A DNA stretch of 64,000 bases from Paludibacteraceae bacterium (GCA_017937025.1 JAGBEJ010000004.1:1-64000); one strand, 5' to 3'. Counted from the stretch's first letter, positions 43,614 to 53,664 are shown. Translations and numbers: made by a program. Notes: generated from the letters alone by a model not told the origin.

Positions 43614-44021
43614 ATGAAAAGAATCATCATAATGATCTGCGCTGCCGGAGCGCTGGCGCTGACTTCCTGTGCGTCGAGACCAGACAGTCCTTACTACATC
43701 GACAAATCGACAGCCACCAACAAGTACGAGAAGAAAGTCATAAAGACATACAACAAGCTCGTGGAGAATTACACCAACGTGGTGAACGAGCCGCAGAACA
43801 ACCTCTCGAAGTGCGACGTAAAGAAGTACGAGAAGAACGTCAAGAAGTTCGCCGCAGCCACGAAAACGGCTGCTGAGAAAAAGAGAATCGGGCTAGGACT
43901 GATAAAAGACCTGAGCAAGAACACCATACTGCTGGGCAAGGACTTCGTGGAGAAGTTCAAGGAGTTCCTGCCTGCCAGCCCCGACTTTCTGAAGATACCG
44001 GATTTGCTGAAAAAACTTTAA
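43614..44021 (+). CDS. Small lipoprotein of unknown function
   Basis: 135 residues. Signal MKRIIIMICAAGALALTSC ends in a lipobox (Cys19). The mature part is short, Lys-rich and helical (KKYEKNVKKFAAATKTAAEKK), suggesting a coiled-coil envelope protein. It lies 9 nt before the potassium channel gene, so the two are probably co-transcribed; whether they work together is unknown. Confidence 0.75.
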   Translation: MKRIIIMICAAGALALTSCASRPDSPYYIDKSTATNKYEKKVIKTYNKLVENYTNVVNEPQNNLSKCDVKKYEKNVKKFAAATKTAAEKKRIGLGLIKDLSKNTILLGKDFVEKFKEFLPASPDFLKIPDLLKKL

Positions 44022-44030
44022 TCGCCAGCG

Positions 44031-44972
44031 ATGAGCTTTTCAAGGACCATAACCGCGCCGCTGAGAATCGCAGGCAGGAAGATAAAGAAGAACTTCCTCT
44101 ATGTGAAGAACAACCAGGAGTGGAAGGACAAGCTCCACACCGTGATATTCGGCACCGACACGCCTGCCGGCAGAATGTTCGACGTGGTGCTGATAGGGCT
44201 CATCATCTTCTCGATACTCATCACCATACTCGAGAGCGTGGAATGGTTCAGAGTGCATCTGCACACGCTGTTCTTCGTCATGGAATGGGTGACGACGCTG
44301 TTCTTCACCGCCGAGTATCTGCTGCGCCTGTACTGCACCAACGACCCCAAGAAGTACGCGTTCTCGTTCTTCGGCATCGTTGACCTGCTCGCCACACTGC
44401 CGCTGTATCTGATGTTCTTCATCACGTCGGCGCAGTACCTCATAATACTCAGAGCCTTCCGACTGATAAGAGTGTTCCGTGTGTTCAAGCTGTTCAGCTT
44501 CCTGAAGGAAGGTCAGCAGCTCGTGGAGAGCATCATCGCGTCGGGCAGGAAGCTTTTCGTGTTCTTCTCCTTCGTGTTCATACTCACCATAGCCATAGGC
44601 ACGATAATGTACATGGTGGAAGGCGACGTGCCGGGCTCGGAGTTCAAGAATATCCCTAACAGCATATACTGGGCGATAGTGACACTCACGACCGTAGGCT
44701 ACGGCGACATAACGCCAGTGACCGGCATAGGCAAGCTGCTATCGGGCATCGTCATGCTGCTGGGTTACACCATAATAGCCGTGCCTACGGGCATCGTGTC
44801 CGTGGCGATGTTCAAGACAGTGAACGGCAAGAAAGTGATAGAATGTCCGAATTGCCACACCACCGACCACACCAAGGACGACAACTACTGCCGCCACTGC
44901 GGCACTCCGCTGTATGTGAAAGAAGAGGCAGGCATTGATGACAACAACACTGAAAAGGAAAACGTGGAATAA
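44031..44972 (+). CDS. Voltage-gated-like potassium channel with C-terminal zinc ribbon
   Basis: 313 residues with six TM helices. S4 carries regularly spaced arginines (RAFRLIRVFRVFKLF), the pore has the selectivity filter TTVGYGD, and S6 follows. Behind the membrane part is a compact zinc ribbon, CPNCHTTDHTKDDNYCRHCG (Cys-x2-Cys ... Cys-x2-Cys). It is an inner-membrane K+ conductance, possibly gated by voltage and modulated through the cytosolic ribbon. It is in line with the upstream lipoprotein and downstream lolD-like genes. Confidence 0.93.
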   Translation: MSFSRTITAPLRIAGRKIKKNFLYVKNNQEWKDKLHTVIFGTDTPAGRMFDVVLIGLIIFSILITILESVEWFRVHLHTLFFVMEWVTTLFFTAEYLLRLYCTNDPKKYAFSFFGIVDLLATLPLYLMFFITSAQYLIILRAFRLIRVFRVFKLFSFLKEGQQLVESIIASGRKLFVFFSFVFILTIAIGTIMYMVEGDVPGSEFKNIPNSIYWAIVTLTTVGYGDITPVTGIGKLLSGIVMLLGYTIIAVPTGIVSVAMFKTVNGKKVIECPNCHTTDHTKDDNYCRHCGTPLYVKEEAGIDDNNTEKENVE

Positions 44973-44993
44973 AAACAATACATCTACAAGACG

Positions 44994-45662
44994 ATGGAAA
45001 GCGACATAATGATAAAAACAAAGGATATAAAGAAGAGCTTCGGCAGCCTTGAAGTTCTGAAAGGCATATCGCTGGAAGTGAAGAAGGGCGAGATAGTGTC
45101 GATAATCGGACCGAGCGGCGCAGGAAAAACGACACTGCTGCAGATAATGGGCACATTGGACAAAGCCGACTCCGGCGAACTGCTCATCGACGGCACAGAC
45201 GTGAGCAAGCTGAACGACAACAAGCTCTCCGAATTCAGAAACAAGCACATCGGATTCATATTCCAGTTTCACCAGCTGTTGCCAGAATTCACCGCGCTGG
45301 AGAACGTGATGATACCGGCGCTGATAGCCAAAACGCCGAAAGACGAGGCTGAGAAGCACGCCAAGGAACTGCTCGCATTCCTGCAACTGACTGACCGCGA
45401 GCAGCACAAGCCATCCGAGCTGTCGGGAGGCGAGAGACAGAGAGTGGCGGCTGCCAGAGCGCTGATAAACAACCCGTCAGTGATACTCGCCGACGAGCCT
45501 TCGGGAAGTCTCGACACCAAGAACAAGGAGGAACTGCACAAACTGTTCTTCAAGCTCCGCGACGAACTTGGGCAGACACTCGTAATCGTGACACACGACG
45601 AGCATCTGGCATCAATATCCGACAGAGTGATAGAAATGAAAGACGGTCAAATATCAAAATAA
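44994..45662 (+). CDS. ABC transporter ATPase, LolD/MacB type
   Basis: 222 residues. Walker A is [11 protein letters not shown], the signature is [15 protein letters not shown], Walker B is [13 protein letters not shown], and the H-loop is VTHDE. The E-x-T/S-rich layout is that of the LolD/MacB group, which energises lipoprotein release or mechanotransmission. No LolC/E permease is adjacent. A second ATG five codons in (45009) is an alternative start. It is followed after 6 nt by the CPBP gene. Confidence 0.92.
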   Translation: MESDIMIKTKDIKKSFGSLEVLKGISLEVKKGEIVSIIGPSGAGKTTLLQIMGTLDKADSGELLIDGTDVSKLNDNKLSEFRNKHIGFIFQFHQLLPEFTALENVMIPALIAKTPKDEAEKHAKELLAFLQLTDREQHKPSELSGGERQRVAAARALINNPSVILADEPSGSLDTKNKEELHKLFFKLRDELGQTLVIVTHDEHLASISDRVIEMKDGQISK

Positions 45663-45668
45663 CACGGC

Positions 45669-46574
45669 ATGAGACTCAAAGGGCTTTTCGCGAACCACTC
45701 CATCTGGATCAAGGGCGTCATCATCGTCATGATGAGCATCATGGGGCTGTGCGTCGGCGGTGTGCTGGCTTACGCTGCAACACTTGTCATCGGCCGCATC
45801 AGTCCGGAGATGGACAGTGTCTCGCGTCTGCTCATAGATCAAGCCATATTATCCACAGTCGCGTTCATCGTCGCAGGATGGGCGTGCATCAAGTTGCTGA
45901 TAAAAGACAACAGGATTCTGAGACCTGGCAGAATGTCCATGACAGAAGTCGTGCTGCCAGCCATTTTTGTGATGGTATTTTCCATTCCATTCATCAACCA
46001 GCTGGCGGCATGGAACGAAGGCATGACGCTGCCAGAAAGCCTTGAGAAAATAGAAAAGCTGATGAGGGAATGGGAAGATTCCGCCAACGACATGACCATG
46101 CAGTTCTTCGAGCGCTCGTCGCTGACAAGCTACGTCGTCAACATCATCGTCCTGGCGCTGATACCAGCCATAGGCGAGGAGATGCTGTTCAGAGGCACGA
46201 TACAGCAGTCGATGACCGAAAGCGGATGGAACAAGCACCTGAGCGTGATACTCACTGCGGCGATATTCAGCGCCATACACCTACAGTTCTACGGATTCCT
46301 GCCACGTTTCGCCTTGGGTGTGATTCTGGGTTACACATTCCTGTGGAGCGGCTCGCTGTGGGTTTCTGCCTTGATGCACTTTGTCAATAACGCATTGGTG
46401 GTCACAGCCGCGTTCGCGATAAGCCGGGTCGGATTGGCAGAAACCACGCAAAAAGGAATGAAGGAGATGGACAGCATAGGCACAGGCGGATACATCACTC
46501 CGTGTATCAGCCTTCTGCTCATAGTGCTTATGATGCTGATTATAAGAAGGTACTACCAAAAGACGAAAGCCTGA
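45669..46574 (+). CDS. CPBP-family intramembrane metalloprotease
   Basis: 301 residues with about seven to eight TM segments. The CPBP (ABI/Rce1-like) motifs are intact: EEMLFRG with paired Glu, HLQFYGFLPRF as the middle motif and HFVNNA near the C-terminal side. Members cleave membrane peptides or prenylated substrates; bacterial targets are mostly unknown. It is the last gene of the rightward run and is convergent with rnhB, 7 nt apart. Confidence 0.92.
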   Translation: MRLKGLFANHSIWIKGVIIVMMSIMGLCVGGVLAYAATLVIGRISPEMDSVSRLLIDQAILSTVAFIVAGWACIKLLIKDNRILRPGRMSMTEVVLPAIFVMVFSIPFINQLAAWNEGMTLPESLEKIEKLMREWEDSANDMTMQFFERSSLTSYVVNIIVLALIPAIGEEMLFRGTIQQSMTESGWNKHLSVILTAAIFSAIHLQFYGFLPRFALGVILGYTFLWSGSLWVSALMHFVNNALVVTAAFAISRVGLAETTQKGMKEMDSIGTGGYITPCISLLLIVLMMLIIRRYYQKTKA

Positions 46575-46581
46575 GTTGCCC

Positions 46582-47190
46582 TTAACCTCCGAAATCAAGC
46601 TTGAGCTGTTGCGGCAGCAATGCGAACGACATGCGGTGATGCGGCGACGCTCCGTGCTCGGCTATGGCTGCGCGGTGCTCAGTCGTAGGATAGCCCTTAT
46701 TCTTGCGCCACAGATACTCAGGGAAGTCGGCGTCGATGGCGTTCATATAGTCGTCACGATAGGTCTTGGCAAGCACCGACGCCGCCGCGATGGACATATA
46801 CTTGCCGTCGCCTTTGACGACCGTCTGCGACTTCACATCACGATACTGTTTGAATCTATTGCCGTCCACGATTATAAACTCGGGGCGCACCGACAGCATA
46901 TCGAGCGCGCGGTGCATGGCGAGTATCGATGCGTTCAGGATGTTTATCTCGTCAATCTCACGGGCTGTGACTATGCCCACGCCCCATGCCAAAGCCTCCT
47001 TTTCGATTATCGGACGCAGCTTGTAACGCTGTCGTTCGGTCAGTTGCTTGGAGTCGTTGAGCAGCGCATTGCTGAAGTCGGGCGGAAGCACTACCGCGGC
47101 AGCGAAAACCGGACCTGCGAGACAGCCTCTTCCCGCCTCGTCGCATCCAGCCTCCACAACCTTGCCGTCAAGAAAAAAGTTCTTCAACAT
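46582..47190 (-). CDS. rnhB: Ribonuclease HII
   Basis: 202 residues, the normal length. It cleaves the RNA strand of RNA-DNA hybrids, including single ribonucleotides. The catalytic motif [12 protein letters not shown] gives the first Asp-Glu-Gly-Arg; a further catalytic Asp lies in FIIVDGNRF and another in the [18 protein letters not shown] region. It is translated 6 nt after the M28 gene, so the two are co-transcribed. Confidence 0.97.
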   Translation of the reverse strand: MLKNFFLDGKVVEAGCDEAGRGCLAGPVFAAAVVLPPDFSNALLNDSKQLTERQRYKLRPIIEKEALAWGVGIVTAREIDEINILNASILAMHRALDMLSVRPEFIIVDGNRFKQYRDVKSQTVVKGDGKYMSIAAASVLAKTYRDDYMNAIDADFPEYLWRKNKGYPTTEHRAAIAEHGASPHHRMSFALLPQQLKLDFGG

Positions 47191-47196
47191 GGCGTT

Positions 47197-48189
47197 CTAT
47201 TTTTCGTCGTAAACAACACTCAGCACAACCTCGCCGACCGACTGGAGCGTCTGCGCCGACACGTTGGACATATTGTCCTCGACCGTATGCCAGAAATGCC
47301 CGAAGCCCGACTCGCTGTAGTGGATAATGTCAATAGTAGGAATGCCGGCTATCTGGTTTATCTGCACATGGTCGTCGGTTATGCCGCCAAGACGCTTATC
47401 GAGGAACAGGTCGGACTTGCCGAGGCGGCGAGCCTTCGACCACACCTTGTCGACAATTCCGGCGGCATACTCCATAGAGTACATCTCCTTAGGGAACGAC
47501 GCTACCGGCGAGCCCACCATGTCGAGCAGTATGCCGAAGCGAGCCTTGTAGCCGTTTGCCGCAGCCTCTGTCGCCCACACTCTCGAGCCGATGCACCAAG
47601 TGTCGGGATTGTACTCCTCCGCTTTCTCGAACTGCGGCGTGCCGTAATCCTCCACATCGACAAAAAGTATGTCCACGCCCACAGAAGCCGGCTTCACAGA
47701 CAGCTGACGAGCCACCTCAAGAAGCACGCCCACTCCGCTGGCGCCGTCGTTAGCGCCATCGACAGGCTTGCGCCAATTCGCCTCGTCGGCATCGTTGTCG
47801 GAGAACGGGCGACAGTCCCAGTGCGAGAGCAGAAGCACCCTCTCCTTCTTGTCCGGCGCAAACGACGCCATTATGTTGCGGCATTTATATGACTTGCCGT
47901 CGTATGTATTAACGTTAGAAATCTGCTCCTTCACCTCAGCGCCGTACGACTTGAGCTTGTCAGCTAGCCAGTCACCGCACTGCGTGTGTGCCTTAGAGCC
48001 TGGGACACGAGGACCGAAATCGACCTGTTTTTTCACAAAAGAATATGCCGAGTCGCCTGAAAATGCCGCAGGGACATCATAGTCGCTTTTCGCGGATGGC
48101 TGCACATCCTTTTTTTTAGAACACGAAACTATCGAAGAAAAAGAAACGAGGAGCAAGAGCGCCACCACGTTTCGAGAAAATCTATTCAT
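47197..48189 (-). CDS. M28-family lipoprotein, glutaminyl-peptide cyclotransferase-like
   Basis: 330 residues. A lipoprotein signal ends at SIVSC near residue 23. The M28 fold has zinc-site residues in LLSHWDCRPF, GANDGASGVGVLLEVA (Asp), DVEDYG (Glu) and the C-terminal SGFGHFWHT region (His). The layout with a single clear zinc site and a catalytic acid is closest to bacterial glutaminyl cyclases, which convert N-terminal Gln to pyroglutamate on exported proteins; an aminopeptidase remains possible. Confidence 0.88.
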   Translation of the reverse strand: MNRFSRNVVALLLLVSFSSIVSCSKKKDVQPSAKSDYDVPAAFSGDSAYSFVKKQVDFGPRVPGSKAHTQCGDWLADKLKSYGAEVKEQISNVNTYDGKSYKCRNIMASFAPDKKERVLLLSHWDCRPFSDNDADEANWRKPVDGANDGASGVGVLLEVARQLSVKPASVGVDILFVDVEDYGTPQFEKAEEYNPDTWCIGSRVWATEAAANGYKARFGILLDMVGSPVASFPKEMYSMEYAAGIVDKVWSKARRLGKSDLFLDKRLGGITDDHVQINQIAGIPTIDIIHYSESGFGHFWHTVEDNMSNVSAQTLQSVGEVVLSVVYDEK

Positions 48190-48214
48190 TGATTTTTTAG
48201 CACTTTATTAAAGT

Positions 48215-48222
48215 CAAATATA
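48215..48222 (-). promoter_or_regulatory. -7 box of the M28-rnhB unit
   Basis: The minus strand reads TATATTTG, matching TAnnTTTG, 25 nt before the ATG. It is divergent with the tRNA promoter. Confidence 0.55.
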
Positions 48223-48275
48223 AAGATTTTCCACCTATTTTTATTTCGATTTTTCCCTGATTTAAAAAAAACATT

Positions 48276-48283
48276 TATCTTTG
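48276..48283 (+). promoter_or_regulatory. -7 box of the tRNA-Gly-tRNA-Leu unit
   Basis: TATCTTTG matches TAnnTTTG, 9 nt before the tRNA 5' end, which is the expected distance for a tRNA promoter. Confidence 0.65.
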
Positions 48284-48292
48284 CGAGCACTT

Positions 48293-48364
<72 letters not shown>

Positions 48365-48386
48365 CTTTTTTTATTTATATAGGGTC

Positions 48387-48471
48387 GCCTCGATGGTGGA
48401 ATCGGTAGACACGCAGGACTTAAAATCCTGTAATCATTGCGATTGTGCGGGTTCAAGTCCCGCTCGAGGTA
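48387..48471 (+). tRNA. tRNA-Leu (anticodon UAA)
   Basis: A class II tRNA of 85 nt with a long variable arm. Acceptor GCCTCGA/TCGAGGT, anticodon stem CAGGA/TCCTG with loop CTTAAAA, and T-arm GCGGG-TTCAAGT-CCCGC. CCA is not encoded. It is followed directly by a terminator. Confidence 0.97.
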
Positions 48472-48475
48472 CGAT

Positions 48476-48502
48476 AAGCTGATAAGTGATTATCAGCTTT
48501 TT
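48476..48502. terminator. Terminator of the tRNA pair, shared with the DUF2851 gene
   Basis: AAGCTGATAA/TTATCAGCTT is a perfect 10-bp stem with a GTGA loop, followed by TTTTATTT. Confidence 0.85.
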
Positions 48503-49746
48503 TATTTCTTGAGGCCCTTGCGCATATTCCAAAACAGACGGCAACGAAGACAGTCCTTGCGCTCACAGTATTCACGTTTGAGTTGTATGAGAGCCTGAGA
48601 TTCGAAGGCGGACGACGCATCCACGCCGTATGACCGCCAGCCTTCCACAATCGAGTTAGACTCTGCCGGCATCTCCTGAAGTATGACTGTAGCTTTTTCC
48701 TCCAGCCTGCTGTCTGTGTGGCTACGCCCATAAATGAAAAGTATCGGTGCTATTGCGTTGATTATAATGCTGTCTATCGACGACTTTCCGAGTCTCAGTC
48801 CGCCGAAGTGCACCGCCTTTATGTCCTTGAGCTGGGCGCGCATATAGTCAAGTGTCGGATTTTCCACAAACTTGGAAATGAGGTGCGTGGCATTGCAGAT
48901 GATGTAGGAGAGCTGGTCTATCCTGACCCAAGGCAGATTGGACGGACGCAAACTGCCAGTTTTCCACTGTTCACGGCGCATAGGGACGAGTCCGAACTTA
49001 GCTTTGTAAAACGAGTAGTCGCGAGTGAACTGCGAGAAAAGGCTTTCGTCGTCTATTATCGATTCCGACAGCAAAGAGCTCTGTCCGAGCAGCATTGCCG
49101 CCACATGGTCTATGTCGTCGTTGTGCTTGAGGATGTACTTAAGAGGCGTAGCGCACGCCAATGCCTCCATCGCCTGCGAATTAGTACCGAAGCCCAGCGC
49201 ACGGGCTATTGACACGTACATGACCGAAGCCCAGTCGCCGTCGGTGGTCTGCAGCACATTCTTGAGCCGCGACGTCTTAGTTTCCATACGCTGAACAAGA
49301 CACGAGTCGAGCCACGAGTGCATGGTGAAACGGTCGATATAACCGATTCTCTCGGCGCACGGAATCCATGCTTTCGACGCTTTGTTGGCGTCATACAGCA
49401 TTTCTATGTCTGCCGGTATCTGTATCTGCAGCTGGGGAATGACCTCGCCATTGGTGCGGCGCACACGCTCGTCGCTCACACGGACAACATGCAGCACAAC
49501 AGAGTCATACGCTCCGTCCTTGTCGTGTCCGTGATTGTACCAGTCGGAAGCCACGTCATGTATCTCGACATTGCCAGCCCACACGGTGCCGCCGATTTTT
49601 ATCTTCGCATTGAAAAAGTCCGGGCCGGAGTTGGTATTCAGCAGCCCCTGATCGATGACCTCAACGTCCTCGCCGTCAACAGTCCTCAGCCCGTCCGTAG
49701 GGAACAGGCGCAATTGCCAGACATACTGAATGAGTTTCTCCTCCAT
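48502..49746 (-). CDS. DUF2851 family protein
   Basis: 414 residues. The N-terminal pattern LIQYVWQLRLFPTDGLRT and NTNSGPDFFNAKIKIG and the C-terminal cysteine cluster (CERKDCLRCRLF) identify DUF2851, a Bacteroidota family of unknown function. The cysteines may bind a metal. There is no signal peptide. It is last in a DUF2723-deacetylase-DUF2851 run with 9-nt gaps. Confidence 0.92.
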   Translation of the reverse strand: MEEKLIQYVWQLRLFPTDGLRTVDGEDVEVIDQGLLNTNSGPDFFNAKIKIGGTVWAGNVEIHDVASDWYNHGHDKDGAYDSVVLHVVRVSDERVRRTNGEVIPQLQIQIPADIEMLYDANKASKAWIPCAERIGYIDRFTMHSWLDSCLVQRMETKTSRLKNVLQTTDGDWASVMYVSIARALGFGTNSQAMEALACATPLKYILKHNDDIDHVAAMLLGQSSLLSESIIDDESLFSQFTRDYSFYKAKFGLVPMRREQWKTGSLRPSNLPWVRIDQLSYIICNATHLISKFVENPTLDYMRAQLKDIKAVHFGGLRLGKSSIDSIIINAIAPILFIYGRSHTDSRLEEKATVILQEMPAESNSIVEGWRSYGVDASSAFESQALIQLKREYCERKDCLRCRLFWNMRKGLKK

Positions 49747-49755
49747 CGGCAGGAT

Positions 49756-50364
49756 TTATAGCAAGCCAAACTTGTAGTTCTTCTTCTGCCAAAATTCGAT
49801 GGCTCTCGGCAGCACAGCCAGCATGTTCTTCTCCGCCTTTTTGGAGTCGTGGAAAACGACAATCGAGCCGCCACGGCAATACCAGTGGATGATGCGGAAA
49901 ACTGTGTTTGGCGAAAGATGTCTGTTGTAGTCTCGTGTTATGACATCCCAGAACACCACACGATACTTCTTCTTGAGTTCACGGAACTGGCTCGGCTTTA
50001 TGCGGCCATACGGAGGGCGAACCAAATCACTGTGAATCAGTTCGTCCGCCTTAGCCACATTGCGCATATAGTAGCCTGTTGATGTATCGAAACCTTTTAT
50101 ATGGTTATAAGTGTGGTTGCCCACATGATGTCCACGGCGAATGACTTCCTGAAAAACCTCAGGATGCTTGTGCACATTCTCGCCAACGCAGAAGAAAGTC
50201 GCCTTCACTCCGTAATGGTCCAAAATGTCAAGCACCTTAGGTGTGACATCAGGGTCTGGTCCATCGTCAAAGGTGACGTAAACGGTCTTCTCCTTGCTCT
50301 TGATACGCCACAAAGCGCCCTTGTAATAGAACTTCAGTAATATGAACGGCCTTTCTATGAACAT
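49756..50364 (-). CDS. Polysaccharide deacetylase family protein
   Basis: 202 residues, a NodB-fold carbohydrate esterase 4 domain. Motif 1 is TFDDGPDP (metal Asp and catalytic base), motif 2 is GNHTYNH (HxxxH metal ligands), and later motifs include RPPYG and IVVFHD. It removes acetyl groups from peptidoglycan or other glycans. No cleavable signal peptide is evident, only a weakly hydrophobic N-terminus. It is translationally adjacent to the DUF2723 gene. Confidence 0.92.
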   Translation of the reverse strand: MFIERPFILLKFYYKGALWRIKSKEKTVYVTFDDGPDPDVTPKVLDILDHYGVKATFFCVGENVHKHPEVFQEVIRRGHHVGNHTYNHIKGFDTSTGYYMRNVAKADELIHSDLVRPPYGRIKPSQFRELKKKYRVVFWDVITRDYNRHLSPNTVFRIIHWYCRGGSIVVFHDSKKAEKNMLAVLPRAIEFWQKKNYKFGLL

Positions 50365-50373
50365 CTCTCGCCG

Positions 50374-53300
50374 TTAATAAACGTTCTTCTGATAAACCGG
50401 TCCGTACTTCTCGAGTATGTTGTCGCGTCCGTGCTGCTGAGAGAAGCTGAGCACAGAGCCAAGCACTGCAAGACTATGACCCAAATCGTCGCGAACGGAC
50501 TTCTTCATGCTTGAGTTTCTCAGCGAGTTGAACCAAGTGATGTTCTCCACCTCGCCGTCCGCCACAGCCTCCATTATGGCATCGCCCTTGGCTGTCTGAC
50601 CGAGCTGGTAGTACTGGTCGGCAAGATAGATGGAAACGTAGTCGTGAGGAACGGTCGTGGCTGGTATGACCTTCATGCAGTAGTCGAGCGCCTTGAGTGC
50701 CTTGTCTTTCTTTCCCTCGTTTATGAGCGCCTCGACCAGACGGTTGAACATGAGTCGGAATGTGCGGCACATGCGCAGGTTGTTCTCGTCGAGGTAAACA
50801 TCAGGATTCTCGATGCCGCCCCAACGGAACTTGTTCATCATGTTGTCGTACATGATGTCGGTGTTCACGCCCTTGGAAACGGTGTCGGCATTCATAGGTA
50901 TGATTCTATAGGCAAGACCTTCGAGCTGGAAGTTATTCTGCAAGCCGAGGTAATAGCTGTCGCCAACAGTCACCGCGAAGTAGATTGGTCTCTCCCAGTT
51001 GTTGCGCGCGAGCATCTCGTATATCATCTCCTCGTGCTTGTAAAGGCGTTCTGGCAACTTCACATCCAAACGGTCGAGGAGCTTCGACGAATCCTTCACC
51101 CAAGGGTTCTGAGCCATGTACTTGCTCTTGTCCACTGGAACGTAAGCGTTCTGCGCCGGACAATATGCGATGCCGTCGGTCAGAAGGCTGTCGTTAAGCA
51201 CGAACTCATCTATAAGATACTTCAAATCCATAGGTTCCTCTATCATGTTCTTGCAATAGAGCAAGTCGCGCGAGCCTTGCACATACTGGTATCTCTTCCA
51301 TGAGATAGGCAGCGGCTCGGAGTCGTAGGCCTGACGGCGCATCTGGTCGATGTACCAGTCGGTCTGCAGATAGCTCAGGTTGCAGACACGGACGTCGGTT
51401 CTCACGCCTTCCACCTCTTGCAGATACCACAGAGGGAATGTGTCATTGTCGCCGTTGGTGAATATTATCGCGTTAGGCGCGCATGATATGAGGTAGTTGT
51501 ATCCGAAGTCGCGGCAAGTGTAACGGTTCGAACGGTCGTGGTCGTCCCAGTTCTGGCTTGCCATCTGCACAGGAACGAGCAGACATGCCACAGACGCGAC
51601 GCATGCGCTGACCTCAGGCTTCTTCACAAGTTTGTTGATGAGCGACATAATGCCCAGCATGCCAAATCCTATCCATATAGCGAACGCATAGAACGAGCCG
51701 GCATAAGCATAGTCACGCTCACGAGGCTGATATGGAGTCTGGTTAAGGTAAAGCACGATGGCAAGGCCCGTCATGAAGAACAGAATGAAGGTCAGAAGGA
51801 ATGACTCCTTGCCCTTCTTGCCGTTTCTGAGCTGCCAAATCAATCCGATGATGCCGAGCAGAAGCGGAAGCATGTAGTAAACGTTTCTGCCCTTGTTCTC
51901 CTTCATCTGGGTTGGGAGTTTGTCGTAGTCGCCCTCCCAGATGCTGTCGATGAACGGAATGCCAGTCAGGAACATGCCCTTGTCTATCTCGCCGTAGCCC
52001 TGGATGTCGTTCTGGCGGCCGGAGAAGTTCCACATGAAGTATCTCATGTACATATACATTATCTGATAATCGAAGAAGAACTTCAGGTTAGAGCCGAACG
52101 TAGGGGCAGAGCCTTGGAAGCTTCGTCCTGCGTTCTCGTACTCGAAATTCTTCATGTCGTCGCCGCTCCAAGACTTGTAAGCCGAAACATGGCTGCCCTG
52201 CGAGCTGTACATACGAGGGAAGAGCGTGCAGAACTGCTTGACGTACTCGTACTTTCTCTGCTTGTCTGTTATGATGTACTGGTCCTTCTCGGCGGCATCG
52301 ACTTTCTCCTTCTGGCTCCATACGTTGTCGCCCTCCTTGATGGATGGTCGGATGGAGTTGTCGCCGGCAGGAATCCACTTAATTTCAGCGTTGTAGTATG
52401 GTCCGTAGAACAACGGACGGTCGCCGTACTGCTCACGGTTGAGGTAGCTCTTAAGGCTGAACACGTTGTCAGGAGAGTTCTGGTCCATAGGAGGATTCGC
52501 CGCAGAACGTATCACGATAACAGCGAACGAAGAATATCCAACAGCTATGACCGTAGCAGCCACAAGAATAGTGTTCATCAGGCTCATCTTGAAGCGTTTG
52601 CTCATGGCGAACACCATAACTGTGAGTGCGATGATTATGATTACGCCGAGCAATATGCTGCCCGCGATGAACGGCATACCCATGAGAGAAACACCGAGCA
52701 CGAAGAGCACTCTCGCCAGTTTGTCATGCTTGCCTGTGTAAGTCGTATAAATGCCCAGTCCGAGAACTAAGAACAGCAGCACAAGGAAGAATGCGAAACC
52801 GGTATTGAAACTGAATCCGAGCGAGTTAACGAAGAACAACTCGAACCAAGAGCCCACCATCACAATGCCTGGGATAATACCGTACATCATGACGCCAAGA
52901 ACAGCGAACGACACAAGCAGAGCCGCGATTGTGCCCTTGACAGTAGGCTTGAACTTCTTGAAATAATAAACCAAAGCTATGGCTGGTATGGCCAAAAGGT
53001 TGAGCAGATGGACACCAATGGACAATCCCATCAGGTAGGCGATGAGTATAAGCCAGCGGTTGGCGTATGGTTCGTCCGCCACCTCCTCCCACTTGAGGAT
53101 AGCCCAGAACACGACAGCCGTGAACAGCGAAGAAGATGCGTAAACCTCGCCCTCGACAGCCGAGAACCAGAACGTGTCGCTCCATGTGTAAGCCAAGGCT
53201 CCCACCATGCCTGCGCCCATGATTGCCACGAGCTTGCCGAGGCTGTAGTTCCCCTCGGCGTCAGGAGTTATAACCTTCTTGGCGAGCAGCGTAATGGTCC

Positions 53301-53583
53301 AGAACAGGAAAAGAATCGTGAATGCGCTGGCAAGAGCCGACATCGCGTTCACCATAAGCGCGACATGCTCCACATCGCTTGCGAAAAGAGTGAAGAAGTG
53401 GCCCATGAGCATAAAGAACGGAGCCCCTGGAGGATGGCCTACGTCAAACTTGTAGGCTGTGGAAATGAACTCTGGGCAGTCCCAGAAACTTGCAGTTGGT
53501 TCCATTGTGCCGAGATATGTGAATGCGGCGATAGCGAACGCCAGCCATCCGAATATCCGGTTCCATAGTTTGAATTGTCTCAT
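50374..53583 (-). CDS. DUF2723 / GT117 membrane glycosyltransferase-like protein
   Basis: 1069 residues. About twelve TM helices fill the first 650 residues, beginning with a DUF2723 core (TMEPTASFWDCPEFISTAYK, in the first periplasmic loop). A soluble C-terminal third follows, with TPR-like helices. The family belongs to the GT-C superfamily, and PorV/T9SS-rich Bacteroidota carry members that may glycosylate secreted proteins; the exact acceptor is unknown. It heads the run toward the deacetylase, with a -7 box about 80 nt upstream. Confidence 0.92.
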   Translation of the reverse strand: MRQFKLWNRIFGWLAFAIAAFTYLGTMEPTASFWDCPEFISTAYKFDVGHPPGAPFFMLMGHFFTLFASDVEHVALMVNAMSALASAFTILFLFWTITLLAKKVITPDAEGNYSLGKLVAIMGAGMVGALAYTWSDTFWFSAVEGEVYASSSLFTAVVFWAILKWEEVADEPYANRWLILIAYLMGLSIGVHLLNLLAIPAIALVYYFKKFKPTVKGTIAALLVSFAVLGVMMYGIIPGIVMVGSWFELFFVNSLGFSFNTGFAFFLVLLFLVLGLGIYTTYTGKHDKLARVLFVLGVSLMGMPFIAGSILLGVIIIIALTVMVFAMSKRFKMSLMNTILVAATVIAVGYSSFAVIVIRSAANPPMDQNSPDNVFSLKSYLNREQYGDRPLFYGPYYNAEIKWIPAGDNSIRPSIKEGDNVWSQKEKVDAAEKDQYIITDKQRKYEYVKQFCTLFPRMYSSQGSHVSAYKSWSGDDMKNFEYENAGRSFQGSAPTFGSNLKFFFDYQIMYMYMRYFMWNFSGRQNDIQGYGEIDKGMFLTGIPFIDSIWEGDYDKLPTQMKENKGRNVYYMLPLLLGIIGLIWQLRNGKKGKESFLLTFILFFMTGLAIVLYLNQTPYQPRERDYAYAGSFYAFAIWIGFGMLGIMSLINKLVKKPEVSACVASVACLLVPVQMASQNWDDHDRSNRYTCRDFGYNYLISCAPNAIIFTNGDNDTFPLWYLQEVEGVRTDVRVCNLSYLQTDWYIDQMRRQAYDSEPLPISWKRYQYVQGSRDLLYCKNMIEEPMDLKYLIDEFVLNDSLLTDGIAYCPAQNAYVPVDKSKYMAQNPWVKDSSKLLDRLDVKLPERLYKHEEMIYEMLARNNWERPIYFAVTVGDSYYLGLQNNFQLEGLAYRIIPMNADTVSKGVNTDIMYDNMMNKFRWGGIENPDVYLDENNLRMCRTFRLMFNRLVEALINEGKKDKALKALDYCMKVIPATTVPHDYVSIYLADQYYQLGQTAKGDAIMEAVADGEVENITWFNSLRNSSMKKSVRDDLGHSLAVLGSVLSFSQQHGRDNILEKYGPVYQKNVY

Positions 53584-53664
53584 GCTTTTTGTAGTAGCTA
53601 TTTTGTTTTTCTGTTATTGACACATCGAGCTTGCCTCAAAGACAAGCGATTCCCTAAAATCTCA

